Positions 13,270 to 27,300 of a stretch of 64,000 bases of DNA are shown in pieces. This DNA comes from Thereva unica (Eukaryota > Arthropoda > Insecta > Diptera > Therevidae): assembly GCA_949987705.1 (NCBI GenBank), contig OX465284.1, forward strand, positions 112,451,163 through 112,515,162. Reading direction: 5' to 3'. The stretch's first letter is position 1. Each line of letters begins with the position of its first letter. The position numbers and the translations under genes are program-made. The notes under the pieces were generated by a model that was not told the origin of the DNA, ran no database searches, and worked only from the letters and a program-made list of their open reading frames with translations.

Positions 13270-13770
13270 AAAACGTACGTAGAGCGCGGTTCTTTTCCCA
13301 TTTTTACGTTTAACGAAACTTAACGAAATAAAATATGACTGACGTACGTCCAATATGGCCGAACACATTAATTTCCATGAGAGCGCCGAGATGACGTGCG
13401 TTTCTTACGTGCAATATAGTTGGGGCTTAAGTTCTATATGAGTGCGTCTCTTAAGTGCATTATATACTGTGTTTCCATGAGCCGAGGTAGAGTTTTCGTT
13501 GAGTAAACAGAAAGCTTGTTCCCTCAACTTAACCGGTTCCATGAAGGTGTTCCGGATTGAAGTAACAGATAATTAATTTTTCATTAGGTCGCCGTTGATA
13601 TATGTTCAGTAAAAGATACTCAATTACGAACATATGCAAAACCCAGCTTAACCGGACTGGTTTCATCGAGCTTTCCTAGATTTAACGAAACTTTACTCAA
13701 CCCCGTTTCCATGGGCGATTTGTCTGAGTAAACTCAGGGTGAACTCTGCATGGAAACTCATTAATAGTTG
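13270..13770. repeat. Inverted-repeat region with GTTTCCATG ends
   Basis: 'GTTTCCATGAGCCGAGG' (about 13471) is mirrored by 'GCATGGAAACTCAT' (about 13750), and 'CTCAACTTAACCGG' has an internal relative near 13648. The neighbouring block 'ACGTTTAACGAAACTTAACG' (about 13305) recurs in degenerate form at 51818, inside another foldback. Likely a decayed foldback family; boundaries uncertain. Confidence 0.5.
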
Positions 13771-14949
13771 GCCCCTAAATCCGTACACTATTCGAAGAAG
13801 GTATGAAATTGAATTATAACGAGTAAAAAAGGCTCGAGTAATCATAGCTAGGCCTGGGTTTGAGTAAGTTGTCACACGAAGAAATTTAAGAAATGGATCA
13901 AGGAGTGTTTACGATTTTGTCCAAGTTCCTCCTGAAATGTGGCCTCTGCTAAGATTACTTGTGTGTATACCTGACGAAAGCCGAAGTGACCTGACGAAGA
14001 CACCTGATAGTTAACAAAAGTACTTCGAATTTAATATCTTGAAGATCTTAGTCACAATCTTCTATTATATTTATAGCATGGTTTAATTTTAGATACAAGA
14101 ACGACTTCTTGGTTAAAGGATATCGTATAACCAAAATTTTAAAGGAAATTCCCAACTGTGGGTGAGTTACTAAAATTAGTGCATCTCTATGGTACTGTGG
14201 CTGTTTTAAGCACCAGGTATTTGCGAAAGCAATGCCACACGTTTCTTAGGAAACTTAAATTATTTATCTTGGATAATTTTTTACTATTAAATCTTTATGA
14301 TTTTGAACTGAACAATTCAACCGAAAATAAATAAATGAAAACATTTTTTGGCTTGATTCACAAATTGGCAATTAGATGGCAGCTGTCAAACGATTTAACG
14401 AAATAAATTGGAATAGAAATAACAAATAAAATAGCTACATTTGTTTGACAGATCGATCGCAAATGAAGAAAACAAATGTAAATTAAAAAATTTAGGCTGG
14501 AATAGGTTTTTCCAGATTTTCCTCCAAATCTTCTAGATTTTTTTTTAATAATTCAAGTATTAATCAAAATCCATAAAATTTCATCGACTAAAGAATTTTC
14601 CTTCCTCTATAAATTCCTAAAACATAATTTGACAGGATTAACAACAAAAAGGATCAAGACTCTCGGGATTAATATCTTTTATACAATTCGCTTAACAAAT
14701 AACAAAGGAACCTAACGAAAACGATAAAATTCAATTTCCTTTAATGAGGTAATCCCTGTAAATTGGTTACTCCTTAATAAATTTTCTGAAGCCGTGTCAG
14801 CCGTGTTAGTTTCAATTTACATGTCATTACTTTAGAATTATGTCCAAAATATATATATAGGCCTAATTTACTAACTGTTAAGTGGTAACATAGAAAAGTT
14901 CTAGAACATACTGCACTAAGATAACAACCTACCTGAGTTGTGGGCTATA
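13771..14949. other. 3' flank of the DIP gene
   Basis: Lies downstream of the DIP stop codon on the minus strand and should contain its 3' UTR. No AATAAA was found close to the stop on that strand. The nearest variant is an ATTAAA at 14740-14745 (minus), about 205 bp past the stop. No other gene is visible. Confidence 0.4.
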
Positions 14950-15323
14950 TTATGACCTTAAGACTAGCGCTGTAAAAATTGGCAGAAGGACTACACTGTT
15001 TGAACACAGGTTACTCGATGACGACTGCAGCGACGTGACCTCATTGTCGGCAGCACCGCGAATTTCGGGCGGATGAAACGCCGGCTTCCTTGTTATCAGG
15101 CCAAAGTCCATGACGGGGCCGTGATGTCGGTTGTTATCAGTTGGCGGTTTAGTTGGTCGTTGATACACATTAGGCAGATCCGAGTCGTCGAAATCCTCAG
15201 CTGATCCGTATTGATCCTCGTCGTCTGGCTGATATGTGACTCGTATCTGTTTATGCTTGAGGATGTCGTTGGTTTCTGTGCCGTATTTGGGTGGCAGCAC
15301 TTTTCGACTGGGGCCGGGAATTT
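14950..15323 (-). CDS. DIP gene, last exon: C-terminal stalk and GPI-anchor signal
   Basis: Begins after a TTCCAG acceptor in phase 1 with 'EIPGPSRKVLPP', the usual linker after the third Ig domain. A low-complexity stalk follows, including the acidic 'DDEDQYGSAEDFDDSDLP', which is not a folded domain. The last ~15 residues, 'SVVLLPIFTALVLRS', are hydrophobic and preceded by small/Ser residues, the pattern of a GPI attachment signal rather than a transmembrane anchor with a cytoplasmic tail. The stop is TAA at 14950-14952. The intron before it is only 58 bp. Confidence 0.88.
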
Positions 15324-18300
15324 CTGGAATATGTCAAAAGATTGCAGAAGGAAATTGTTATGCAGAACGATAGTAACTTACCATAAAGTCGTATGCTGCT
15401 GTCAACCTCGCCGAGGGAGTTCTTGGCTATGCATCTGTATGAGCCGACATCCTCCTTCTGGAACTTCCTTACGGTTACAGTCATCTTCGTTTCATACATC
15501 GACTTGGATACCTCCTGAACGTTGTACTTGGCCGATGAGACTATCATTTCACCTGTTGATGGGAACAGTGAGCATCTGGCATCGAGAGAAGGTATCATCG
15601 CATATCCCTCCATTCTCTACTACTCCCCCCACCCCAACCCCAAAAAACATCCATTTACACTCGCACATATCTCCGTGCACCATACGTCAATGTGACCTAG
15701 TGGTTATGTTTACATGCTTCGTCACGTATGGGAGGTAACAAGAACTAACAAGGATTTGCAGAGGAATTAGGGTGGATATCTGAGCAAACTTATTTGTTTT
15801 ACCATAGATCTCCGCACTGATGCCAGAGTACCCGTGTTTACGAACCATTGGGGAGCAAAGTGGAGTTCCTTTTTTGCCATTTGGGACCCGGGAGACGGTA
15901 CGGTGGTGGGGAGCGGGCCATTTGCGCTTTTCGATTTCACTTTTTTCCAAGGAGTTTGATTTTCAAAGATGCTCGCTCTCAATGGTTTTTCTTTTATTTG
16001 GTGGATATCCATATAGCAGCAAGGACAGAAGAGCATCCACAGACTGTGATGTGTTGGGGTTTAGATAATATTTTATCACCTGACGCCCGGGTCCTCCTTT
16101 TGGTAAATACCAATTTATTTCTTTCGCTATGTTTGATAGATTTAGAGTGGAGCTTATTTAGTTTTGGGGTGAATTTATGGTACTTGGTATCATAAGACGA
16201 ATTGTGCGGAAATATTGGGATATGTCAATATTTGGATGTGTTTGTTGTGAAGAATATAATATTGTCTTTTATTGGTTAATCCCCCTTTTTTTGTACATAG
16301 ATCGGGTATTTTGATTTAACATTGCAAATATGGCATTACTAAAATGAAGTGTCAAATGACAATATCAATTCCATGCCATTGCATCGATAGACTTCGGCGT
16401 GTGATGTAGAATATTTGAACCGTTTATTATTGTAATACTCTTCTACTCTGCCGTAGCTATGAGACCACTGAAATTATATGTTTTGTCCTTGTCGCTTTTG
16501 ACAAAGAAATTATGAATTGAATATCAATTGACACAGACATACATACATATATAGGTGACAGTGGGAATCGACAATCCACGTATTCATCAGAGTACCCAGA
16601 CGTCGATACTATGTAAGGAATATAGGTTACCGTAGGCACCGGGGGCAGAGTTCATTCGAACGTTGATACACGCACATGCAGGCCGCCGGCAGGCCGTGGC
16701 CTGAAGGTTTCTCGCCTTGAAGCCAAGTATAAACACACATCCACTAGCCTAAAAATAACAAAAATCTTTGTTTGTGGGTACTCATCGTCAGTCCGGGCCT
16801 GAAGATTTGGGTCCGGTTCCTGTAATACGACAACGAGTTTTTTTTCGTATCCAGTTACATAGTTCGAAAAAATTGTAAATTTTCGTTTAAAAGCTCTCGA
16901 AAGGATTTAAGTTATCGAAGGCTTGGTAGGCTTAGTAAAAAATGACAATCGAGATACACGAAACGACCGCTGAACTTCTATTCCGTCTAAAAGTTTGGTT
17001 AAGGCCATAAAGATTTCTGCACTTGAATTAAAAACCTGCTAAGCTAAATTGTCGTGTTCACCTGTGTGTATGTCACCTGCAGTCCATCGCCTGTCAGGCG
17101 GTTGCCTTAAGTCCTCATCCCTCAGTTTGACTGAGTAATGTGTGGATTTCATAGGGCCTGCCGGCGGCCTGAACGGGAATGGGGACCTTAAGATGCTTTG
17201 TGAAAAGTGTTTTAGTACACAAATGTACAGTAGTGCCAATGCATTTGGGTTGCCGACCGCTGGGATAGACGTTCCATTAGCATGTGAGTACATACGTCAC
17301 CGCAGTTGAACATTATTTTCTCATCTGGCGTACTTCACAACCCGTATGACCGCGACGGACGATGCGGGAAAATATCGTATAAGATGTCCGTTGCTTCGGC
17401 ATCCATCTCGGCGAACATAAAGACAGTTAAGAAGTTGTTGTCGTCATATCGAACTCCGCGTCATCCATGCTTCACGCATAGTTGCGTCGATCACAACGTC
17501 GATCACAACGAAGCTACGTCTCCTTGTCGGACACATGTTTGAATCGAGAATTCCTCGGATAAGTCGCTTCGAATACCAACGCTGCTGGTTGAGCCATTGT
17601 AGGACGCATGGGGAAGTTGGATGATTTTCAATGGCACATGTTCGGTTTCCAAGGCTCTTTTTCAATCGATGCAATCGAAAGCGGATTTGAAATCGATGAA
17701 CGAATCGAATTCTTTCTTCCATTAGCTGACGGAGAGCGATCGTCGATGTGGTCTAAATTTCGCTTGTTCTTTCCGGCTTGTTTGCTTTCCATGTTTCTGT
17801 AGCCTCAGTTGTAGTATTGTATCAATCCTAGTTCATCGATTGTTTGGGATTGACTATAAGCCCACGTACAATGATTGTGGAATTGGGTATATTGATCAAA
17901 TTTAATGCCACCTCGCCACTCGGATATGACGTCTCCCATCTCTCAATCTCCTACTAAGACTTTCAAGTGGTGACGCTGTTAACTCCGAATGGATGCTGAG
18001 CATCCTGAGCAAAAGAAGGAGAACGAATACAGTATGTGAGAGAGCACATCCTTCAAGCCTACCAAGCCAAGACGTAAAGTTATTGTAACGAGAGCGAACG
18101 ATCTCCTCTGGGTACCGAACGCACCCAGTTGTACAATGTCTTATTCTGATAGGGAGGCTCTGCCAGGATGGACCTACAATTTCATATTATGCTTGTAGGA
18201 CTTTTATGAGCTAATAAAAATGCGGATGTCTTTGCTAGAGAGGGCTCCGATCTTGTATTCATCGGTCCGGAAGCGGCTCTTTCTTGGGGCAAGTGAAGAA

Positions 18301-21300
18301 AAGTGATACTCCGGGCCCTGCGCTAAAAGTGTTGTTGACACGACACGACAAGTCGTTTGAGTTGAAGAAAGTGAAGTTTCAGTCGAATCATAATTTGCAA
18401 TTCAGGACGCTAAACTCAACTTAGCATTTCCACTCTAAGATCTCGGGCTGAAAGTCGTAATTAGACTGAAACGTCACTGTCTTCAAGGCAAACGATTTGT
18501 CGTGCCGTGACGACTCGATTTTCAGCACAGGGGACAACTTATTTGATCATTACCCGCTACTTTCGATCGCGCTCCAGCTCTTTTAAGAAGTTTGTGTCTA
18601 TATTCCATAATTAAATGTGTGCTGCCCGCTATTGAAAATATTGTACTACCATGAGCACGATAATCGTCAAATGTTTCCTTTCAAGCTTTTTTTGAGACTC
18701 TGATTACCTGTTCACGTGGGTCCACTACAAAACAACAAAAAATCAATTGCCCTATTTTTTCCCCAGACCCTTCACGACTACCCTTTAAGAAGAAACATTT
18801 TTGGGCAATTATGTTAAATTTGTGCACTTTAAAAGCGATGATATTTCCATAATCCCTGAGTGCAGAGTCATGCTGTATTTAAATCCGCCGAGTGCACGCC
18901 GGTCCGTGCACTAAGTCCTTTATTAAGTTTGGTCACATCCTTGCAGATAAACAAAAAATATTTATTTAGCATCTCAAATATTTATTTAAAATAAACTCCA
19001 CTGGAAATGGGATGGAAGGATAGTTTTGGAGAAGCATAGCATAACCACAATGCCACTTAGTCTCTGCTGTGCAAATCCATTGAAAATGTCCACTTAAACT
19101 ACGGGCATGCATAGACTACGTCTGGCTAATATTTTGAATCTGGTGCAACAATAAATGATGATTTACTCACCCGTGTCCTTAATCCAGTAGTTAATTGATT
19201 TCGGAGAGGCCTCTACGTGACATTCGATTTGGACATCAGTGCCAAGCGGTGCTCCAACTAATTGATTCGGTACTTGGATGACAGGATGGACTGGAAACCA
19301 TAAATCAAAAACTGTTTACTGTGTTCAGATAGAGAGAGAGCAGCAGCATCAGGATCTGCATGCAGTATGAAGTATGGTCATGAACGTTGCCCGCTCGGTC
19401 CGTGACTATCTATCGTCCCATCAAGGTGCCCAAAACACCAGAATGAATACCTCAATATCCTAGATGTCCATCTAGGTGCATATAGAGAGCGTCCATTTTA
19501 TGGGACAAAACTGTCCGCATTTTGGGGGTAGGAGCATGAACATCTGTGTGTCTCTGGCTGTGTGTATAGAATTAAATGAGTCCTTTCTGTTAAGGATTTT
19601 ACATACTAGACCACTTGATTTGGCTACAATGTGCATTTAATGAAGGGGATTTCAATGGGTCAGTTGATGGCCATTGGAAATTTTCAACTATTTATCCTGA
19701 AATTCGAGAGAGGGACAGACAGAGCCCGGCTGCATTGAGGGCTGGGGCAGGACAGGACATAAGAACATAGACCATGTTACATTTGCTAGCTTTGATATTT
19801 GATTACAGATGCACAGGAAGGCGAACGTGATATGGCGTCCAGTTCGTACACCATTGACAACAGTAGTAGACTTTCTAACTATTCTCCATTCGAAATGGAC
19901 AAATCCCCCCCACCCTGCTTTAGTATTACCAAGCAGCGCCAAGGACCTTTCTAAATAATATGGCCTCCTACCGTTCGTTCCTGCACCGATGATGATGGTG
20001 GTGGTGGGCCTGCAATTTTTCCGCGCTGCATTCAGTGCTGCCGTGTGCTTTCAATTTGACCACATGAAAGGGACTAGATGAAAATGGTGGTGGTGTTTAA
20101 GGTTTTGGCCATTTTCTGTTTATCAACGCGAAGTGAGAACTGGTCACGAATTACATAGTACCCGGGATGAGAGTGTCCCTCTGTGTGGATTTAATGACAG
20201 ACGGACGCTGTTTGGCGGGGTCCAGTGTCTATTGCGGTTAATTAAACAAACAATGAGCGGCTTGTCGTTTTAGTTATAAATGATGATTCATGGTTGCTTT
20301 GTTGTTATCTGTTGTAAAGTTCAGCATTGGTGAAAAAGCTGCAGGGATTATAATTCTGGGGTAAAAGTTGGATGTTGCTTAACCTATAACTCTGTACACT
20401 TTTTGAGGACCTTTCGACACTTGGATCAAGATAAATGAAAAACTGTTAAGAAACAACAAGTAAAATTCCGGAAGTCACTTCCAGAAGTAGCTTGCGCAAG
20501 TTTTGTTTTTTTTTTTCTGAAAATATTAACGACAAATGAAATTCCGGGAGTTACGCAAATTTTGTAGAAAGTGTCACTTACAGAAGTAACTTGCGCAAGT
20601 TTTTTTGTAGGAAGTGTCACTTCCAGGAGTAACTTGCACAAATTTTGTTTTTCTTCTGAAAATATTAACCACAAATTAACTTCCAGAAGTTAATGAAATT
20701 TTGTAGAGTGTCACTTCGAGAAGTAACTTGCGCAAGTTTTTTTACTTCTGAAAATAATAACCACAAATGAACTTCCGGGAGTTAAGGAAATTTTGTAGAA
20801 ATTGTAACTTCCAGAAGTAACTTGCGAAAGTTTTTTTTACTTCCGAAAATATTAACCACAAATGAAATTCCGAGAGTTAAGGATATTTTGTAGAAAGTGT
20901 AACTTCCATAAGTAACTTGCGCAAGTTTTTTTTCTTCTGAAAATATTAACACAAATGAACTTCCGGGAGTTTAGGAAATTTTGCAGAAGGTATCATTTCC
21001 AGAAGTAACTTGCGCAAGTTTTTTTACTTCTGATAATATTAACCACAAATGAAATTCTGGGAGCTAAGGATATTTTGTAGAAAGTGTCCCTTCCAGAAGT
21101 AACTTGCGCAGGTTTTTTATTTTCTTCTGAAAATATTAACCAAAAATGAATTTCCGAGAGTTAAGGAAATTTTGTAGAAAGAGTCACTTCCAAAAGTAAC
21201 TTGCGCAAGTTTTTTATATCTTCTGAAAATATTAACCACAAATGAAATTCCGGGAATTAAGGAAATTTTGTAGAAAGTGTTACTTCCAGAAGTAACTTGC

Positions 21301-24300
21301 GCAAGTTTTTTTTCTTCTGAAAATATTAACCACAAATTAAATTCCGGGAGTTAAGGAAATTTTGTAGAAAGTGCACTTGCAGAAATAACTTGCGCAAGTT
21401 TTTTTTTTCTTCTGAAAATATTAATCACAAATGAAATTCCGGGAGTTAAGGATATTTTGTAGAAAGTGTGACTTCCAGAAGTAACTTGCGCAGGTTTTTT
21501 CTTCTTCTGTAAATATTTACCAAAATTGAATTTCCGGGAGTTAAGGAAATTTTGTAGAAAGTGTCACTTCCAGAAGTAACTTGCGCAAGTTTTTTTTTCT
21601 TCTGAAAATATTAACCACAAATGAACTGCCGGAGTTAAGGAAATTTTGTAGAAAGTGTCACTTCAAGAAGTAACTTGCGCAAGTTTTTTTTTCTTCTGAA
21701 AATATCAACCACAAATGAACTGCCGGAGTTAAGGAAATTTTGTAGAAAGTGTCACTTCCAGAAGCAACTTGCGCAAGTTTTTTTTTTCTGCAAATTTTAA
21801 CTACAAATGAAATTCTGGGAGTTGCGAAATTTTGTAGAGTCACTTCCAGAAGTAACTTGCGCAAGTTTTTTTTTCTTCTACAAATATTAACCACAAATGA
21901 AATTCCGGGAGTTAGGGAAATTTTGTAGAAAGGGCCACTTCCAGAAGTAGCTTGCACAAGTTTTTGTTTTCTTCTGAAAATATTAACCAAAAATGAATTT
22001 CCGGGAGTTAAGAAAATTTAGTAAAAAGAGTCACTTCCAAAAGTAACTTGCGCAAGTTTTTCTTCTTCTGAAAATATCAACCGCAAATGAAATTCCGGGA
22101 ATTAAGAAAATTTTGTAGAAAGTGTCACTTCCAGAAGTAGCTTGCGCAAGTTTTTTTTTCTTCTGAAAATATCAACCACAAATGAACTGCCGGGAGTTAA
22201 GGAAATTTTGTAGAAAGTGTCACTTCCAGAAGCAACTTGCGCAAGTTTTTTTTCTGAAAATTTTAACTACAAATGAAATTCTGGGAGTTGCGAAATTTTG
22301 TAGAAAGTGTCACTTTCAGAAGTAACTTGCGCAAGTTTTTTTTTCTTCTGAAAATATCAACCAGAAATAAACTGCCGGGAGTTAGGGAAATTTTGTAGAA
22401 AGGGTCACTTCCAGAAGTAACTTGCGCAAGTTTTTTTTTTCTTCTGAAAATATCAACCACAAATGAACTGCCGGGAGTTAAGGAAATTTTGTAGAAAGTG
22501 TCACTTCCAGAAGCAACTTGCGCAAGTTTTTTTTTCTGAAAATTTTAACTACAAATGAAATTCTGGGGGTTGCGAAATTTTGTAGAAAGTGTCACTTCCA
22601 GAAGTAACTTACGCAAGTTTTTTTAAAGGATATTTTGTAGAAAGTGTGCCTTCCAGAAGTAACTTGCGTAAGTTTTTAGTAGTTCCAAACGTTGGGTTCA
22701 CATATTTACCTTCCCAAGCCACTTTCATGATTTTGGATGCAGCTTCTATGGGACTAGTTTTGTTTTATTAACAAAAGCACTCTGTTAATTTGCATCAGTT
22801 CTAATTTATCCCATTAATAAAAAAATATTGCTCAGCATAAATACTAGTAAATATTAATTAATTTAATAAAAAAAAACCGCATCCACTTTAATTTACAAAA
22901 AACCTTGATTATTTCAAGTTTTTTGTGGAATCCACAAAGTAATCTGAAAAGTTGCCCTGACATCAAAACTTAATTACCTTTAACAGACTCTCTCTCTCTC
23001 CTGGAGCCCGGAGGCAAACACCTAAAGGAGCAAGGGGCGCCGATCGAATACTTGGAGTGCATCAAGAGAATTTTATATAAAACTTTTTCAGATTTTCTTG
23101 TCTTCGGAATTCGCCTCTACTTTCATATCCTTGCAAAGTGAAGCTGGGGGCGGACGGGGCGACGGCAAGCGCCTGGCGGTTGGTCGGGCGGAAAGACGGC
23201 AGGGAGAGAGATGGGCATAACGCCGAAGTGGGACCAGGATCCGATATTACCGAGCAAGGATAGCAAACTCAAAGGAGATATTTATGTCTGTCATTATAAG
23301 TTTTTTGAGGAGGAGTACAGCCGGGGCGCAAAAAAAATGTGCATCGGGAGGAAACTTTTTGCATCGATTTCGCTGCTGCCAGCTCGCCCGGCTCCTGGCC
23401 CTGCATTCCTTGTGATATAATGATATCCTTAGACAATATTGGCAACTTTCAGCGTAATTGCATCATTCACAGAAGTTTAAAATTGAGTAACCGATTCATC
23501 ATTGAGCAGGGATAAAAAGTTTTTTTTGTTGTAATTCTTGCGATATTTATGGACTGAAGAAGAAACAAGGATTTTTTTTCGTAGAAAATTAAAAGCTTGT
23601 CCACTTTGAGATGTCCTTTGAAGGATGTCCAAACGGTTCATGAGAACAAGAAGTGCAGCACATAATAATCTTGGGGTGTGCGCTAAAAACCGAGAGTATG
23701 GAGTTAACTTCCGTCGCTTATGCGAGTATTAAGGGCAAGAAACATCTGAGAGAAGAACCTACATATCACTCGCAGATGCACCTGTAAAGGTAAGACACAC
23801 CCGCAAAGGGAATTGTCTTTCCTGTGGTGCCAGGTACTGCATCCTCTGGGAACATAGCTTTGGGCTCGTTAGGTTTGATTAATGGCATCTAGCCCGGTGC
23901 GGGGCCACAATACCGCTTCATTTATGGAATACTTGACGGAAATAATTAAAAAAATTAACATTTTAGCTGCCGAGGAACACGCTGCTGCTCTGCATTTTAC
24001 GTGTTCTGCATGAGGAAATGTAGTGAGGCGGGATAATAGAAAAACGTGTTATACATACTTTTTATGGTGTTTTGAGGATGTTGAAAGAGTACACAAAAAA
24101 CAACCGGGCAGGTTTCTGGGTTACAGTATGATTTAAACAACAAATGAAGTGTGCTTAGTTGGTTTTGTGATGGGAACTGCGATTGGACTTGGATAAAACG
24201 GGCAGAACAGTCATTATAAACTCATTTCTAATGATATGATGTTTCTATAGGTCAATGTAGAGCTGCGTTTTTTTTAATATGTTCTGTTCTAGAACATTAA

Positions 24301-27300
24301 AAAAGTAACAAAGAAAATTTTCTTACAGAGCAAAAATCACTTGTAATTTTTGTCACTTGTCATCATATTTCGTCTAATTTTGCAAATATTTCCATAAGTA
24401 ACGAGGTCTATTTATTAGTTTTCAAAACAAGACAGAGCAGGACAGAATGGAGCAGCAAGCAATTAAACGTCAAACACTTTAGAACAATTAAGAACAGAAA
24501 ATCTAATGAACCCTTTTTTGTTCTACATTTTAATTTCTCATCTGTCAAAACTAAAAAAAAAACAACAAAAAATACTTGTCCAAAAATATTCTGAAAAAAT
24601 CACAATTTATTACACTTTATTTGTCAGCTGTCAAATTGAAAATTTCCCTTTGTGTGTTTGTGTTGGATACTGTTCTCGATCATTATCAAGGACAAGAGTT
24701 TGTGTGAAAGCTGTTCTACCAAAGAACAGAACAGATTAAAAAAATCGCAGCTTCGGTAAATGATTGTATGGTGACTAAAATTTGTTATTGAAATACAGCA
24801 GGCTTATGCAAAAATGGATAGCCCAGTCCAAACAGAAATTCAAGCAGGCAATAATTCCCCTGAAAAATTTGAAAATTTGTACAAACCTTACAAATGGCAG
24901 TATAAACTCTTAAAAGTCAACATTTTTTTGCGATCAGGCTGGAGCTAATGCAATGACCAAAAATGCGGATTGTTATGCTGCAATGTCCAGTAGTAAGCTT
25001 AGTTCGAAAGATACATAACAGATGCGATGGAAAGTTTGGAAGGTCCTGCAGAAGACAATGAACTTTAAGCGTGAGTTCGGAAATACTGATGTGAAAGTTT
25101 GTTCCACAATCGAGTTCTTCTATTCATGGTTCTCATGGTTCTTCTATTCAGATTGAGTTAACTGATGTTTAATAAAGATTTGGGTTTAGAATTTAGCTGA
25201 AAGTTGAGTTGAGTTTAGATAAGTTCAATTGAGATATGTTGACTTGAGTTAATTTGAGCTTAGATTTGGGTTAAAAGGGTTAGGAGTTTAGTTGAGCTGC
25301 CCTGAGCTGAGTTTAGATATGGGATTCAAATTCAGTTGAGTTGAGTTGACTTAAGCTGGGTTTTAATAGTTGGATTATGGGTTCAGTTTAGAGTTGAGTT
25401 AATAGTTAAGTTTTTTTTATGTGGGAAAACCAAGCTTAGGAATCAAACTTTGTACTACCAGTTTGTCATGCAGGACATGGTGCAATGTTTGGTAGCAAGC
25501 TCGGCTTGAAAGGTAGGAGAGAATATGATAGATCAAGCGAGGTTTGGGGGTGTTGGTGCAAGTGGCGATGAACGTTACGTTTGAACTCTTGGGTGTTGTA
25601 CAAGTACGGAAACACTGATTGTGGGAGATTATTCCACAGCCAAATTGTTCTGTTTATAAACGAACTTTTAGGCGTGATTGCAGGGTAAGAGAGTGAGCCG
25701 ACTGGGCTAGTCTTGTGTTGCGGGAGAGTTATTGCCGTGCAGACAGGAGGGCGGAAATTTCAGTGGAACAGTCTCTATAGTAATAGCGATACAACTTTGG
25801 CAGGGCTGATACATTCCTACGGTGGCTCAGAGAGTCAAGGGAAAAGCGGTCATTTCCGATGATTTGGATGGCGTGGTTTTGCACCTTGTCTAGCCACGCT
25901 AAGGTTGTTTTTGAGCCTTCAGCCCAGATAAAAGAGTTGTAGGACGTAGTACAATCGTGGCTACAATCTACATGTAGAACGTAGGACATGTAGATTGTAG
26001 CTTTGGCTGCTGATGGAAGAACAAATTTGGATCTCTTAAGAAATCCTAGGCATTGGGATGCTTGTTTGGAGATTTGGAATAGGTGATCATTACACCGCAA
26101 GTCCTGAGATATAGTTATACCCAAGAAGTTAAGAGAAGGATTAGCTGTAAGGTTTGTTTTGCCCACTGGGACAGAAGGAAGGTCGGTACAGGTTTTATAA
26201 GTAATGAGACAGTACTTCGTTTTGGAGGAGTTGAACTCAACACGATTCTTGTCGCCCCAATTAAGAAGAGTCAGATAGAGTTGGACATGAGTTCACGATG
26301 GCGAATACAAGGTCTGGCACGTGCTTGCCCTTTATTCTCGAAAGCATGGGAATAACGCAGAGTACAGTCATCAGCGAAGCTGAGAAGTGGGTTGGAAGGA
26401 ATTGAGAGCATATTATATTAGGAAAAGAGGGGGTGAAAGAATTAATCCTTGAGGAACCCCGGCCGAGATTGTGGGATGAGATTCGACGCCATCCATTACT
26501 AACTTTTATTAAACGGCCAGAAACGAAGCTCAAATCCATTTTCTTAGAACTGGGTGAATGCCAATAGCTTGGAGTTTTGAAACCGAGCAGGGTGCCATAC
26601 TCGATCAAAAGTTTTGGACATATCTAGAGCAACCAGAGCAGACTCACCGATGGATGTTTTGGTGGAGGTGCTCTGTTAAACAAACAAGGAGGTCGCCAGA
26701 AGATTTTTTGGATCTAAAGCTGTACTGTCAGTCATGTGGATTTTTTTTGGTTTCTAGATATTTCATTAGTTTTTTGTTGATTAATATCTCCATGACTTTG
26801 GCGAGAACAGAAGTAATTGCTATTGGGCGATAGTTTAAGGCGTCGCTAAAGTCACATTTTTTGGGCATAGGCTGAACATGAGCTAGTTTCCAGGAGTCTG
26901 GATAAATTCCGGAGAAGTATGACAGGGCAAAAAGTTTGCGCAGAGGTTTAGCCAAAGGTGATGCACATATAGTGAGGACCATCGGGGTATTTTATCAGAC
27001 TAGTGGTTCCCATTAACTTCAAGCTCTTTGAGGCATCGAAATACATCTCGAGTCCTGGAAAAAACTCCGTCCATTGAATGAACTGTTCGTTCGAGGGAGG
27101 GAGGTTGCATGGCAGCATCGGGTAAAGAACCCGAGTTGATTTGAATTGAGTTAAGGGTTGACTTAAGATTTCAGTTTAGAGTTCAGTTTTTTAAACTCAA
27201 CTCTAACCTCTTAACTGAATCGAGTTAAGAAATAAGTTTCGAGTTTAGGCTAACCATATCTTTAATGCCGTCCAATACAGCTTAAACCTCCAATGTTACA

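Larger units (their letters stand above)
15553..19170 (-). other. DIP intron, 3.6 kb
   Basis: Non-coding. Contains a complete GC-ended MITE (16681-17169), a LINE RNase H scrap (18160-18295) and a palindromic MITE (18315-18542). Open frames at 15820-16195 and 17608-17802 have no recognised domain. Confidence 0.75.

Noticed and set aside
15820..16195. Overlapping open frames in the DIP intron
   Set aside because: No similarity to Ig exons or other domains and no conserved splice context.
21117..22460. Periodic minus-strand open frames with 'VVNIFRRKKKLAQVTSGS'-like repeats
   Set aside because: They are translations of the 94-bp satellite; frame changes with unit length and they lack any start or splice context.
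20420..22680. CRISPR-like regular repeats
   Set aside because: Repeats are contiguous with no unique spacers and the genome is eukaryotic.
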